Positions 18,791 to 26,408 of a stretch of DNA of 64,000 bases are shown in pieces. The notes below the pieces were generated by a model. The model was not told the origin of the DNA, made no database searches, and saw nothing but the letters and a program-made list of their open reading frames with translations. The DNA is taken from the NCBI RefSeq assembly GCF_029835735.1, contig NZ_JAOEAL010000001.1, positions 992,001 through 1,056,000 on the forward strand, read 5' to 3'. The DNA is from Shewanella sp. GD04112. Lineage in GTDB: Bacteria > Pseudomonadota > Gammaproteobacteria > Enterobacterales > Shewanellaceae. The translations under genes and the position numbers were made by a program. Positions within the stretch are counted from its first letter, which is position 1. Every line of letters begins with the position of its first letter.

Positions 18791-19318
18791 ATGTCAGAAA
18801 AATTAACGCAGGCACTCGGTTTTTTGTTGGCTCGTTTGCACGTTTGGATTGTGCTGTCTTCTACTTTACTCGTCTGTACTAGCCCGTGGATCTTTATCGG
18901 CAGAAGCCTGCGCGCTAATGCTAGCGTTTGGGATTATCTGCATGTTTATCTTGGATTAATCTGTGCCGTACTCGGGATCTTATTTTTACTGCGCAATACT
19001 CTTCAAGGGAAATGGCATCAGTATTTTGCCTGGTTGGTGGGAGACTGGGGGCAACTAGCGCAGGACATTAAAGGACTGTTTAAGGGCAAACTACCGGTCG
19101 CGGGTGGTAAGGGCTTGTTCAGTACGGTTGAAGGCATTGGCATGTTGCTGCTGGTGGCCACTGGCGTGACGGGCGCGATATGGTTTATTTATCAAGGCAC
19201 TCCGCTCGCGATGACTTGGCGTGGTTATCATCAAATCTGTGCCGATTTTTTTATTGGGTTTTTAGTCGTTCACTTGGTGCTTGCAGCAACACATATTATT
19301 GAATTTATTCGCCAATAG
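18791..19318 (+). CDS. Cytochrome b/b561-like membrane protein
   Basis: A 175-residue protein with four membrane helices. Histidines sit at helix positions suited to haem ligation: ARLHVW (residue 17), YLHVYL (about 52), GYHQIC and VVHLVLAATH in the last two helices. This pattern fits di-haem cytochrome b subunits of the Ni/Fe-hydrogenase or formate-dehydrogenase gamma type, but it is short and no partner oxidoreductase is nearby. Following hemG closely, it may feed electrons from HemG or quinol; that is inference. Confidence 0.75.
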   Translation: MSEKLTQALGFLLARLHVWIVLSSTLLVCTSPWIFIGRSLRANASVWDYLHVYLGLICAVLGILFLLRNTLQGKWHQYFAWLVGDWGQLAQDIKGLFKGKLPVAGGKGLFSTVEGIGMLLLVATGVTGAIWFIYQGTPLAMTWRGYHQICADFFIGFLVVHLVLAATHIIEFIRQ

Positions 19319-19580
19319 CATTTTACTCTGTCAGGTTAGCTCAAGAGTTTGGCCCGCTTTTGCGCCTTCTCTCACTATAGGTTTACCTCATTCTCGGTTG
19401 AGCGGGTTTTCACCGTTCAGCGTACGTTCATCGACAAGCTGCACACTCAGCCCTAGACTTATCTCTACATGCCTACTCAGCCGTTTGAGCCGATGTTCTC
19501 ATGCTTTGGCTTTACTGAATTGTGCTCAAAGATTGAGGTAGGCGATGCTGAGAATTTTTTGGAACAAATGAAGGTATCCT

Positions 19581-20588
19581 ATGAATATTCAAAAAAGTGC
19601 TCTAGCGATAGCGTTGACGGGTTTACTGTTTGGTTGCGGCGGCTCTGATTCGAATGAGCCCGCCACTCAAATGGCGACCTTTAGCCTAGGGGTTTCAGAC
19701 AACCCCGCCGATGCAAAATCGGTCACTATCGCATTTAGGCAGGTCGTGCTGAAGAACGACACGGGTAGCTACTCATTTAATGTCACTCCAAATGGCGAGC
19801 TCAAATTTGTCGATTTATTAGAGTTTCAAGGCAGTGCGGTAGAAACGCTGGTGAGTGGTCAATCTATCCCAGTCGGTGAGTACCAAATGTGCCTGTATAT
19901 GAAAAACAGCACAGTGGCCAATAGCGAAAGCTCACACGTACAAACCTTCGATGACACTCTCTATGGGCTAACGACCAACAGCAATGGCTCATGCGGTGGT
20001 GTGGGCGCTGATGAGAGTGACACTGGCCGATTGTTTTTTAATAAAAAATTCACCATTGCGGCTGGTGTAAACAGCTTTGTCGCCGAGTTTGATTTAAGCA
20101 AAGGTCTGCAAGATCCCCATGGCAACAAAGATTACTGGACGCTGAAACCGACTTCAGTGCAATTATTTAATCAGTCCGAAGTGGGGGCGATTAAAGGCAC
20201 AGTGGGCGCGACGGTGATGGAAGGCTGTGAAGTCGCCGCAGGTGGTTCTGAGTTCTCGCCAGCGGTTTATTTGTATCCCGCCAATACCACGCTTGAGCAG
20301 ATGAAGGATTTTAGAACCGAAGCCGACACGGCGACTGAAATCGCGCCTATCGCCGCCGCTCGGGTGAATGATGTCACAGATACAAACGGCCAAGTCGTCG
20401 GCCACGATTATGAATTTGGTTTTGTGGTCGCGGGTGATTACAGCTTAGGTTATACCTGCTTAGCGCAAAATGATGATCCGGATGTGAGTAACAATCCCGA
20501 TGATGTGGCAGCGCCTTTCTTTATCCATGCCGCAGAAACTGGGGTGACAGTTACAGCTAATGGCGTTGCTGAGCGTAACTTTCCGTAG
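19581..20588 (+). CDS. DUF4382 domain lipoprotein
   Basis: A signal peptide with lipobox LLFGC (Cys at about residue 19) and a following GGSDSNEP linker indicate an outer-membrane lipoprotein. The DUF4382 start FSLGVSDNPADAKSVTIAFR lies at about residues 34-53, and the rest is a beta-rich domain with one cysteine pair near EGCEV and YTCLAQ. Function is unknown. ATG 19581 has AAGGTA upstream. The gene stands alone and ends in a strong terminator. Confidence 0.85.
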   Translation: MNIQKSALAIALTGLLFGCGGSDSNEPATQMATFSLGVSDNPADAKSVTIAFRQVVLKNDTGSYSFNVTPNGELKFVDLLEFQGSAVETLVSGQSIPVGEYQMCLYMKNSTVANSESSHVQTFDDTLYGLTTNSNGSCGGVGADESDTGRLFFNKKFTIAAGVNSFVAEFDLSKGLQDPHGNKDYWTLKPTSVQLFNQSEVGAIKGTVGATVMEGCEVAAGGSEFSPAVYLYPANTTLEQMKDFRTEADTATEIAPIAAARVNDVTDTNGQVVGHDYEFGFVVAGDYSLGYTCLAQNDDPDVSNNPDDVAAPFFIHAAETGVTVTANGVAERNFP

Positions 20589-20666
20589 GCCTAATGTCCC
20601 ATAGGTGTAACTTCCCGTAGGAGTCATGCCCCGTAGAGTTAGTTCGCGAATAAAACACAATAAAAA

Positions 20667-20689
20667 CCAGCAGAGATGCTGGTTTTTTT
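20667..20689 (+). terminator. Bidirectional terminator
   Basis: CCAGCA-gaga-TGCTGG with A-rich left and T-rich right flanks. It lies between the convergent DUF4382 and DsbA-like genes and can serve both. Confidence 0.85.
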
Positions 20690-20712
20690 ATTGGTAACTC
20701 GTCAGTCGAGTG

Positions 20713-21465
20713 TTAGCTCAAACGCTTTTGACGGCCAAGAGCAATCGCTGCGGCAAAGGCTAAGAATAACCAGTTTAGGCTACCGCCAGAACTCTTAGGT
20801 GCCTGAGCATCTTTCTCGACTGCTAGGTAGTTAATCAGGCCAATTAATTCATCTAAGGTTCTGATGCTACTTAAGTTAACCGCATATTTATCATTCACGA
20901 TAAAAGCAGGCACGCTTTCAACGCGGAATTGGTTCTGCTGGGCACGCCATAGGGCGAGCTTCTCATCTGTACTCTTGCTGTCGGCCAGTTTGTCGTACTT
21001 GGCCGCATCGATACCAAACTTAGCGAAGACTTGTTTAATGTCGTCACGGCTATTGATTTGTGGCTCGTGCTTATGGCCTGGCGCACTGTGGTCGTGGCCA
21101 TTTGCGCCTGCTTCGCCTTGAATCGCGGCGAACATCGCATGGGTTAATGCATCTTTATTGTCTAACTCTTGGCTCACTGCCAGCGAGCGCATCACTTCGG
21201 TGCCAATGTCGCTATTCATAAAGTCGACATGCTTAGTATCAAATGCAATGCCTTTGTTTAGGTTCGCTTTGATATCGGGCAGATAGTTGGTTTCCATATT
21301 GAAGCAGTTATGGCAATAGAAGGAGAAAAACTCAGTCAGTTTGGGTTCGCTGCTCGGCGCTTTGTCGGAGATTTGAGTGTAATGAGTACCTTCAACATAA
21401 TTCGCGGCAAAGGTGCTAAATGGTGCAACGATTAAGGCGACAGCCAAGGCTAATGGTTTGATCAT
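20713..21465 (-). CDS. DsbA-like thiol oxidoreductase with GlyGly-CTERM tail
   Basis: A signal peptide ends at STFA. The thioredoxin-fold active site is FYCHNC (CHNC instead of the CPHC of DsbA), and the cis-proline is in VESVPAFIV. A His-rich insert (GHDHSAPGHKHEP) lies in the helical domain. The C terminus is GGSLNWLFLAFAAAIALG followed by RQKR, a GlyGly-CTERM signal: Gly-Gly, one helix, basic end. Such tails are processed by rhombosortase and are linked to secretion or surface display. A membrane-attached disulfide oxidase or isomerase is likely, and the tail suggests a location unlike classical periplasmic DsbA. The 250-residue length includes this extra segment. Confidence 0.88.
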   Translation of the reverse strand: MIKPLALAVALIVAPFSTFAANYVEGTHYTQISDKAPSSEPKLTEFFSFYCHNCFNMETNYLPDIKANLNKGIAFDTKHVDFMNSDIGTEVMRSLAVSQELDNKDALTHAMFAAIQGEAGANGHDHSAPGHKHEPQINSRDDIKQVFAKFGIDAAKYDKLADSKSTDEKLALWRAQQNQFRVESVPAFIVNDKYAVNLSSIRTLDELIGLINYLAVEKDAQAPKSSGGSLNWLFLAFAAAIALGRQKRLS

Positions 21466-21718
21466 AGTTCCCTCAAAGTCGGTTAGCGTGAATTCATCGT
21501 ATCGATTGAGATGCGCAATTAACTCAATTGGCGAGATGATTTCAAACTGAAAAATACGCAGGGCTTATACCCGCGTGAATATGGTTTTAGGTTAGATGGC
21601 AAGGCTTAATTATCGCTGAATTAGGGGGCGGATATCGGACTAAATCTGTGATCCCGCGGGAGTTTCACCGTGAGAATTGCAGGACTGCAAAGGGGATCAC
21701 AGTTATAAAAGGGAAAAC

Positions 21719-22363
21719 TTAAGCAATATCCCGCAGGGATTGCCAAGCCTCACAGACCTCACGGAAACGCGCGGCGTCGCCTTCAGGTCTATCGGGATGC
21801 CATTTCAGCGCTAAACGGCGCCACTGTTTACGGATATCCCTTGGGGTTGCGCTCTCATCCAACTCGAATACCCTCAACGCATGGCCCTTATGCATCAAAT
21901 TCACATTCAAGCCAATATAGCTCTTATAACTGCTCCAGAAGGCTTCTAATAATTCGCGCACCACGTTTTCACTGGTGTCGTAGTTATTCCAGTCAAGATA
22001 GTATTCCCGCAGGGAAGTATCTTCCATTATCAATAGGTTAACGTTGGAAGGGACGAGGCGGAAAATTTGAATCTCCATGGCTTTGACTTGCAGCCATTGC
22101 TTTGGCATCAGGATCTCTTGCAGTTCAAACAGGGCATTCATCAGTAAAAAATTGCGTTTAAACAAATCATTACCAGGGTTTTCATCTAACGGATGGATTA
22201 GCCCGCGATTTTGCAGTTCGGTGGCGAGATGATGGATTTTCCAACTTTGATTAGAGGCTTGTAACACGGATAACACGGGCCAGATTAACGGGTTATCGCC
22301 CTTAGTGGTCGAGAGCGTTGCCGATTGAGCTTCTGCACTGAGTGAAGGTTTAGCGAGTAGCAT
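21719..22363 (-). CDS. DNAJ_related protein with C-terminal J domain
   Basis: A 214-residue cytoplasmic protein. The N-terminal two thirds is the DNAJ_related type domain. The C terminus is a J domain: RVFELDESATPRDIRKQW, then LALKWHPDRPEGD with the HPD motif needed to stimulate Hsp70 ATPase. No zinc finger or substrate-binding barrels are present, so it is a specialised co-chaperone. An AGGATGGGA stretch precedes the ATG. It is monocistronic as far as can be seen. Confidence 0.88.
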   Translation of the reverse strand: MLLAKPSLSAEAQSATLSTTKGDNPLIWPVLSVLQASNQSWKIHHLATELQNRGLIHPLDENPGNDLFKRNFLLMNALFELQEILMPKQWLQVKAMEIQIFRLVPSNVNLLIMEDTSLREYYLDWNNYDTSENVVRELLEAFWSSYKSYIGLNVNLMHKGHALRVFELDESATPRDIRKQWRRLALKWHPDRPEGDAARFREVCEAWQSLRDIA

Positions 22364-22608
22364 ACTGACTGTCCCATCCTAAGTTGTTATCAAGCGAGTG
22401 TGATTAAAAGTAACTTTGCGCTATCTGTAAGATTTTAAATGTTTTTATCTTATATTGATGCGAGTCGTTACTGAGCTTGGAATACACTATGCCATAGAGG
22501 AAAAGTGTAGGCAAAGAAGGATTCTAGAGCAATTTACCCCAAGATCACTCCGCCTTTGGTTGGTTTTAACTGCGGTTATGGTAGCTGGCTGATGCTGGAG
22601 AGCTGGCG
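22364..22608. other. Intergenic region upstream of the J-domain gene
   Basis: AT-rich sequence without a gene. It should hold the promoter of the leftward J-domain gene; no clear operator is seen. Confidence 0.4.
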
Positions 22609-22645
22609 ATAAAAATGCCCTTGTTTGCGATACAAACAAGGGCAT
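22609..22645 (-). terminator. Rho-independent terminator of the nitroreductase gene
   Basis: Read leftward, ATGCCCTTGTTTG pairs perfectly with CAAACAAGGGCAT around a five-base loop and is followed by TTTTTAT. It lies 27 bp after the stop of the leftward nitroreductase frame. Confidence 0.9.
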
Positions 22646-22671
22646 ATACAAATTCGCTCAAGGGGCGAGGT

Positions 22672-23324
22672 TTAGATCTCGGTAAAGATAACTTCTTGCG
22701 CTAAACGCGACTTAGGTAACTTAGCGTTGAAATCTTCTTCAGAGCGGTAACCTAAAGCGACCACCACAGAGGCGCACAGGCCTTTTTCGCGCAGGCCTAA
22801 GACTTGATTGAGTTTAGTCGCATCGAAACCTTCGATAGGACAGGCATCGATATCGAGCACACTTGCGCCCAACATCAGGGTACCCAGTGCTAAATACACT
22901 TGTTTCTCCATCCAATGCTGGGCGTCTTTTAGCTCATATTTGTGCATATTGGCGAAGAAAGAGCGGCCATTATGTTGACCTTGCTTGGCTTCTTCACTGG
23001 CAAAGCGGCCATCTTTGGCTTCTTGCTCTAGCACTTGCAGTAGATGGGCTTCATCGAGTTGAGTGCGCGTACACAGCACGACTACATGGGAAGCGTTGAG
23101 AATTTTTTGAGTATTGAAGGCGTAGTTTTCGGTCGCTTGTGCGATCAAGGCTTTGCCTTCCGCCGTGCCAGCCAATACAAAGTGCCAAGGCTGGAGTTGG
23201 TCGATGATGGGCTGAATTGCAGTAAGGTCTTGATTTCGGCAATCTTGTCGGCAGGAATCGTCTTGGTTGGATCAAAGGCCTTAGTGGTGTAACGCTTTTT
23301 AGCGAGAAAACTTAAATCACTCAT
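22672..23324 (-). pseudogene. NfsB-type nitroreductase, interrupted by one frameshift
   Basis: An FMN-dependent NAD(P)H nitroreductase or dihydropteridine reductase. The N-terminal frame (ATG 23324, MSDLSFLAKKRYTTKAFDP) runs to about 23193 with QFSPSSTNS. The rest continues in another frame from VLAGTAEGKALIA to the stop at 22672. Family members read SSTNSQPWHF at the join; restoring one missing base in the CTCCAGCC stretch (minus strand, near 23193) recovers exactly that and a 217-residue protein. All other segments are intact, so this is either a very recent null mutation or a sequencing error. A large inverted repeat lies in its promoter region. Confidence 0.88.
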
Positions 23325-23402
23325 GTAACGGCTCCAAATCATCTAGGAATACAAATTCAACCTCAGCATTTTAAGCAGGTTTGGGCAAAAAACAATGTGA
23401 TC

Positions 23403-23449
23403 AAAACGGCTATCAGTTTCAAAATATTTTTGAAATTAATAGCCGTTTT
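23403..23449. repeat. Large near-perfect inverted repeat upstream of the nitroreductase
   Basis: AAAACGGCTAT (23403-23413) and ATAGCCGTTTT (23439-23449) are exact inverted copies. Inside them TTTCAAAA and TTTTGAAA extend the pairing, so almost the whole 47 bp forms one hairpin. It lies in the divergent gap between the nitroreductase and the binding-protein gene, 80 bp before the former. Confidence 0.75.
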
Positions 23450-23679
23450 ACGCAATGAATGCTTATAGGCTTTGGTGAATTGCAGTGAATAGCAAGAATC
23501 ATCTATTGGCGTTATGACTCGTCTAACAAATTGTTGAGTACTGTTTTGTTGTGGGCAGAGAGATGAGCTAACTCAAAAATACTGAGTGAGATCAAAAGTC
23601 TTCCATAATACAGTTGCCACTTGTGTGGTTTAATCTATTCCTTTGCTTATTAAGTCGAGCTTACTGTTTAGGGGAATGT

Positions 23680-24690
23680 ATGGCGAGATTATTGATGCTG
23701 CTGATTGCTTCTAGCCTATTACCGTTGTCTTGTGGCTACGGGAAGGAGTTTAAATTTGCAGTTGTGCCTAAATTCTATAGTGTTTTCTTTGATCAAAGCA
23801 AAACGGGTTGTGTTGACGCCGCCGCACACATTAAAGGGGTTGAATGCATCTATCGCGGGCCCGAATCAAGTAGTGTGAGATTGCAAGATCAAGTGATAAA
23901 CCAGCTGATTGATGAAGGTGTGGATGGAATTGCCGTCGCGGTTACGCAATCTAAATATCTTGCCGAAAATAGCCTAAAGAGGGCAAAGGAAGCCGGCATC
24001 CCCGTTGTTACCTATGACTCAGACTTTGATGCTTCTATCGATGAAGATCCTAAGAGTTTACGTTTGGCCTATATCGGCACTGATAATTTTGCACTAGGTC
24101 AGTCGTTAGGGGAGGAGCTTAAAAAGTTACGACCCAATGGGGGAACCCTTATCATGCAATCGGGGCGACCCGATTCTCCAAATCTGAATTTAAGACTAAT
24201 GGGCGTTCGCTCTGCGTTATCAGGCAAAACTTACAATACCCCTCCAGGTGAATTGCTCAATAACGATTTGGGCTGGACAGAAGTGCGCGAGCCTTTGTTT
24301 AATTTTGACCAACTTAGTCAAGCGGTTAAGCAAATGGAGTCCGTGATGAAAGGCAAGCCAGTGAAGGCCGACTCCTTCGTTGCCGTAGGCGGTTGGGCGC
24401 AAAATGATGCTGCCCTCTATCGTGAAATGATGGCTCCCTATCAAGATAAAATCGATAACAAGGACATTGTCATTATTATTACCGACACCTCTCCAGAACA
24501 ATTAGACATGTTGAAAGACCGCCTTGCCCATATCAACATTGGTCAAAGTCCCTATGAAATGGGAAGGCAGGCCATTTTGACCTTATATAAAATTGTCACG
24601 AAACAAAAATACGACGACATTATCTACACGCCAGTGACCTTTTGTACTCAACAGAACTATGAGACCTGCGAGAAACCTGCAGGAATGTAA
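23680..24690 (+). CDS. Orphan periplasmic sugar-type binding protein (peripla_BP family)
   Basis: A signal peptide (MARLLMLLIASSLLPLSC) precedes a type I periplasmic-binding fold: FKFAVVPKFYSVFFD start, DGIAVAVTQ, GIPVVTYDSDFD, YIGTDNFALGQSLGEELKKL and INIGQSPYEMG, all as in ribose- or TorT-like binding proteins. The Cys in the signal region could act as lipobox, though the context LPLSC-G is only fair. ATG 23680 has AGGGGAA upstream. No ABC permease, ATPase or sensor kinase gene is next to it, so it may serve a distant transporter, chemoreceptor or two-component sensor. Ligand unknown. Confidence 0.85.
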   Translation: MARLLMLLIASSLLPLSCGYGKEFKFAVVPKFYSVFFDQSKTGCVDAAAHIKGVECIYRGPESSSVRLQDQVINQLIDEGVDGIAVAVTQSKYLAENSLKRAKEAGIPVVTYDSDFDASIDEDPKSLRLAYIGTDNFALGQSLGEELKKLRPNGGTLIMQSGRPDSPNLNLRLMGVRSALSGKTYNTPPGELLNNDLGWTEVREPLFNFDQLSQAVKQMESVMKGKPVKADSFVAVGGWAQNDAALYREMMAPYQDKIDNKDIVIIITDTSPEQLDMLKDRLAHINIGQSPYEMGRQAILTLYKIVTKQKYDDIIYTPVTFCTQQNYETCEKPAGM

Positions 24691-24985
24691 TGCCCTCTAG
24701 CCTATGTTCTAGAAACCGTTTTAGAGTGTGTAGCCCCAAAGAAGTCACAAACATATGTTTGCACAGTCTTTTATACCCATCTTTTATATCCATAAGTTGG
24801 TGATAAAAGATCATTGGTAATCTGTTGCGGTATTAATTTGGAGTTACCTTATCAATATTCAAACGTGACAGTGGATCAGATTTGCCTAGTCAGGTTAACT
24901 GCGACCCTTACTATTTTGAATTGGTTTCTGGCGAACGCGCTTTTGCCCCAAATCTAGATGAGTTTGTCGTCAGGTGTGTAGGATG

Positions 24986-25150
24986 AATTGTCATTGTTTC
25001 CCCTGTGACACGCCGCCCTTTTATTTCACAAGAAGTATCCCTATAGGCTCGACGGCGACATCTGCTATACATGGAAGTATAAATGCCGCGTTCACATGGA
25101 TGTGAAAGAGCGGCCATGCCGCCAACGGTCACTGTTGTAACAGTGGCAAT
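24986..25150 (-). repeat. Hairpin-rich repeat, long copy (left of array)
   Basis: On the minus strand this matches 27788-27891: TTAA.ATTG.CA, CAGTGACCGTTGGCG, GATGTCGCCGTCGAGCC, TATAGGGATA and GGGGAAACAATGACAAT appear in the same order. Unlike the right copy, about 50 bp of extra stems sit in the middle: TATAC/GTATA (25066-25081), TTCACATGGATGTGAA (25091-25106) and GCGGCCATGCCGC (25110-25122). The ends form an inverted CAGTGAC/GTCAC(A) pair. Confidence 0.8.
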
Positions 25151-25449
25151 CTTAACGACCATTGAACTGTTCATCTGGCTAAAAGTTTTTGCCCCATTCC
25201 TTGTTTTGGTTCGTTGGCTCAATAGAAAACTCCTACTCTTGTTGCCATACAAAATCTCATCCATTTACCTAATGTTTGGACCTAACGTAAAGCGACTAAC
25301 AATGTATGGGTATACAGTCGTATTTAAATTTAGGTGTTTTGGTATGAAGTTCAGACAATATCAGTGAGCATTAACTCCATCTGCAAAGAATAAAACTCTA
25401 TAAAATCAGGTGACTATAGAAGCAGACTTTTAGTTAATAGGTTTGGAAA

Positions 25450-25566
25450 ACGCGCATGCGCGTTTTTCCAGATGGTGTATTTTATAGAAAGCTGATAACT
25501 TCTTTACATACAGATAGTTAACTATGCGCGTTTTTACTGGTCCAACGAGGTAAACGCGCATGCGCA
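25450..25566. repeat. Repeated CGCGCATGCGCG palindromes
   Basis: AAAACGCGCATGCGCGTTTT (near 25448-25467) is a perfect palindrome extended by TGG/CCA. About 75 bp on, TATGCGCGTTT and AAACGCGCATG form a second stem just before the core site GTTAGGC. The segment could be the folded arm of a degenerate recombination site. Confidence 0.55.
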
Positions 25567-25583
25567 CGAATAAAATGTTAGGC
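25503..25583 (+). other. Degenerate attC-like or core site at the start of the array
   Basis: GTTAGGC (25577-25583) matches the integron core site GTTRRRY. It lies 8 bases before the first cassette gene. Upstream, TAAC-TATGCGCGTTT can pair with AAACGCGCAT, but the left core is poor and the arms are asymmetric. It may be a worn attC or a remnant of the primary site. Confidence 0.45.
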
Positions 25584-25591
25584 CGTTAAAT

Positions 25592-25900
25592 ATGGTGAAG
25601 AGTTTTAGAACGCGTCTTAGGCAATTGATTTTTATTCCAATAATTGTCGGTTCATACCTATTGATTCTCCGGGGAGCTATAGAATTTTTTCACCCTAAAG
25701 ATGGTGGACTTCTTTATATTGTCGATTTTATCTTTGGGCGAGAAACAGCATTTTGGGTTGCTGCCTATGTTTCCCATCATTGTTATGGATTTTTAACTCA
25801 ATCCATATGGGGTGATCCCGTTATATTTTATTCCTTGCTTAGTGCCGTATTTATATTTTCTGTCTCTTTAACTAAAACAAAAATTGGCAAAAATGCCTAA
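25592..25900 (+). CDS. Integron cassette protein, small membrane protein
   Basis: A 102-residue protein that starts 8 bases after a core site and whose TAA stop is part of the GCCTAAC of the following attC, the classic cassette layout. It has a basic N terminus (MVKSFRTRLRQL) and two to three hydrophobic helices: LIFIPIIVGSYLLILRG, a middle segment around FWVAAYVSH, and VIFYSLLSAVFIFSVSL near the end. A three-helix inner-membrane topology is likely. I do not recognise a family. No ribosome site better than a weak one is seen; cassette genes are often poorly expressed far from a promoter. Confidence 0.8.
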   Translation: MVKSFRTRLRQLIFIPIIVGSYLLILRGAIEFFHPKDGGLLYIVDFIFGRETAFWVAAYVSHHCYGFLTQSIWGDPVIFYSLLSAVFIFSVSLTKTKIGKNA

Positions 25901-25972
25901 CAAACGCCAGCACACCGCGCCTGCGGCGCTGGACTCGCAACAAGTTGCTCGCCTGTGTGGCGGGCGTTAGGT
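25895..25972 (+). other. Integron attC site 1
   Basis: The left core GCCTAAC (25895-25901) and right core GTTAGGT (25966-25972) are joined by complementary arms: AA-ACGCC-a-GCACAC pairs with GTGTGGC-GGGC, with the usual unpaired bases. The centre GCTGGACTCGCAACAAGT is shared almost exactly with attC 5, as expected for sites of one array. The site is 78 bp long. Confidence 0.9.
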
Positions 25973-26254
25973 CACGACGGGATCACATGAGCAATGTATG
26001 GTGGTGTCGAGTGAGCATGGAAGAGCAAATAGGGTATAGAGGAAAGAAGGCAAAAAGGACGAATATTAGTCATTTCCATGATACCCTTGAGGCGCTTTCG
26101 TGCGCACCTTAATCGGGGCGCGATTGAAGAGTGACGCCCGCAAGACCTCAAGGTAGAGCTATGACGAATACTTCGGCTTCGATTTTTTGTCTTTTTCTTC
26201 AATTCCGTTTGATAATCAATGATTAATGAGAGACCCAATGCTAATTTGGTCGTG
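25973..26254. other. Cassette 2, no credible protein gene
   Basis: Between attC 1 and attC 2 no frame has a start with a ribosome site. The leftward frame at 25972-26238 would start at TTG, runs into the attC, and shows no family. A branched RNA fold is possible at 26085-26153. ORF-less cassettes are known in Vibrio arrays, some carrying promoters or RNAs. Confidence 0.6.
26085..26153. ncRNA. Candidate structured RNA inside the ORF-less cassette
   Basis: CCTTGAGG (26085-26092) and CCTCAAGG (26146-26153) close a stem. Inside are two further hairpins, GCGC-tttcgt-GCGC and GGGCG/CGCCC, giving a three-way junction of 69 nt. The strand is not known; this is a fold seen by eye, with no proof of transcription. 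Confidence 0.4.
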
Positions 26255-26380
26255 ACCTAACAATCGATTCAAGACAGATTCGCAACGCAAGGCATTGCCA
26301 GTATGCTTGGAGATGAGTGGTTACGTTGTTATGCGTTAAGTTGGTTTAGGCGTTGCTCACTGCTTAATCGGGCGTTAAGT
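26255..26380 (+). other. Integron attC site 2 (long, VCR-like)
   Basis: The left core ACCTAAC (26255-26261) and right core GTTAAGT (26374-26380) are 126 bp end to end, similar in length and layout to Vibrio cholerae repeats, with TTACGTTGTTATGCGTTAAG in the inner right part. The outer arms pair TAAC-AA-TCG with CGGGCGTTA. Confidence 0.85.
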
Positions 26381-26408
26381 TTAAATTAAATAGGGACATA
26401 CCGACACA

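Larger units (their letters stand above)
24691..25591. other. Non-coding accessory stretch before the cassette array
   Basis: About 900 bp with only short frames lacking ribosome sites and recognisable domains. It contains a hairpin-rich repeat (24986-25150), a LexA-box-like palindrome (CTGTATACCCATACAT on the minus strand, 25302-25317), and CG-rich palindromes (25450-25565) leading to the first core site. No remnant of an integron integrase was found in any frame. Confidence 0.6.

Noticed and set aside
24911..25367. Overlapping frames on both strands before the cassette array (one could be read as protein)
   Set aside because: Most of their length is the hairpin-rich repeat, and the same reading frame fragment recurs in the right copy only because the DNA repeats. 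No start site supports translation.
24691..25591. Integron integrase (intI) remnant
   Set aside because: I looked for tyrosine recombinase motifs on both strands and saw none; short frames there do not resemble an integrase.
25972..26238. Leftward 88-codon frame in cassette 2
   Set aside because: It would begin with TTG, has no ribosome site, starts inside the region that precedes attC 2 and runs to the edge of attC 1. Composition is low in hydrophobic order and no family is seen.
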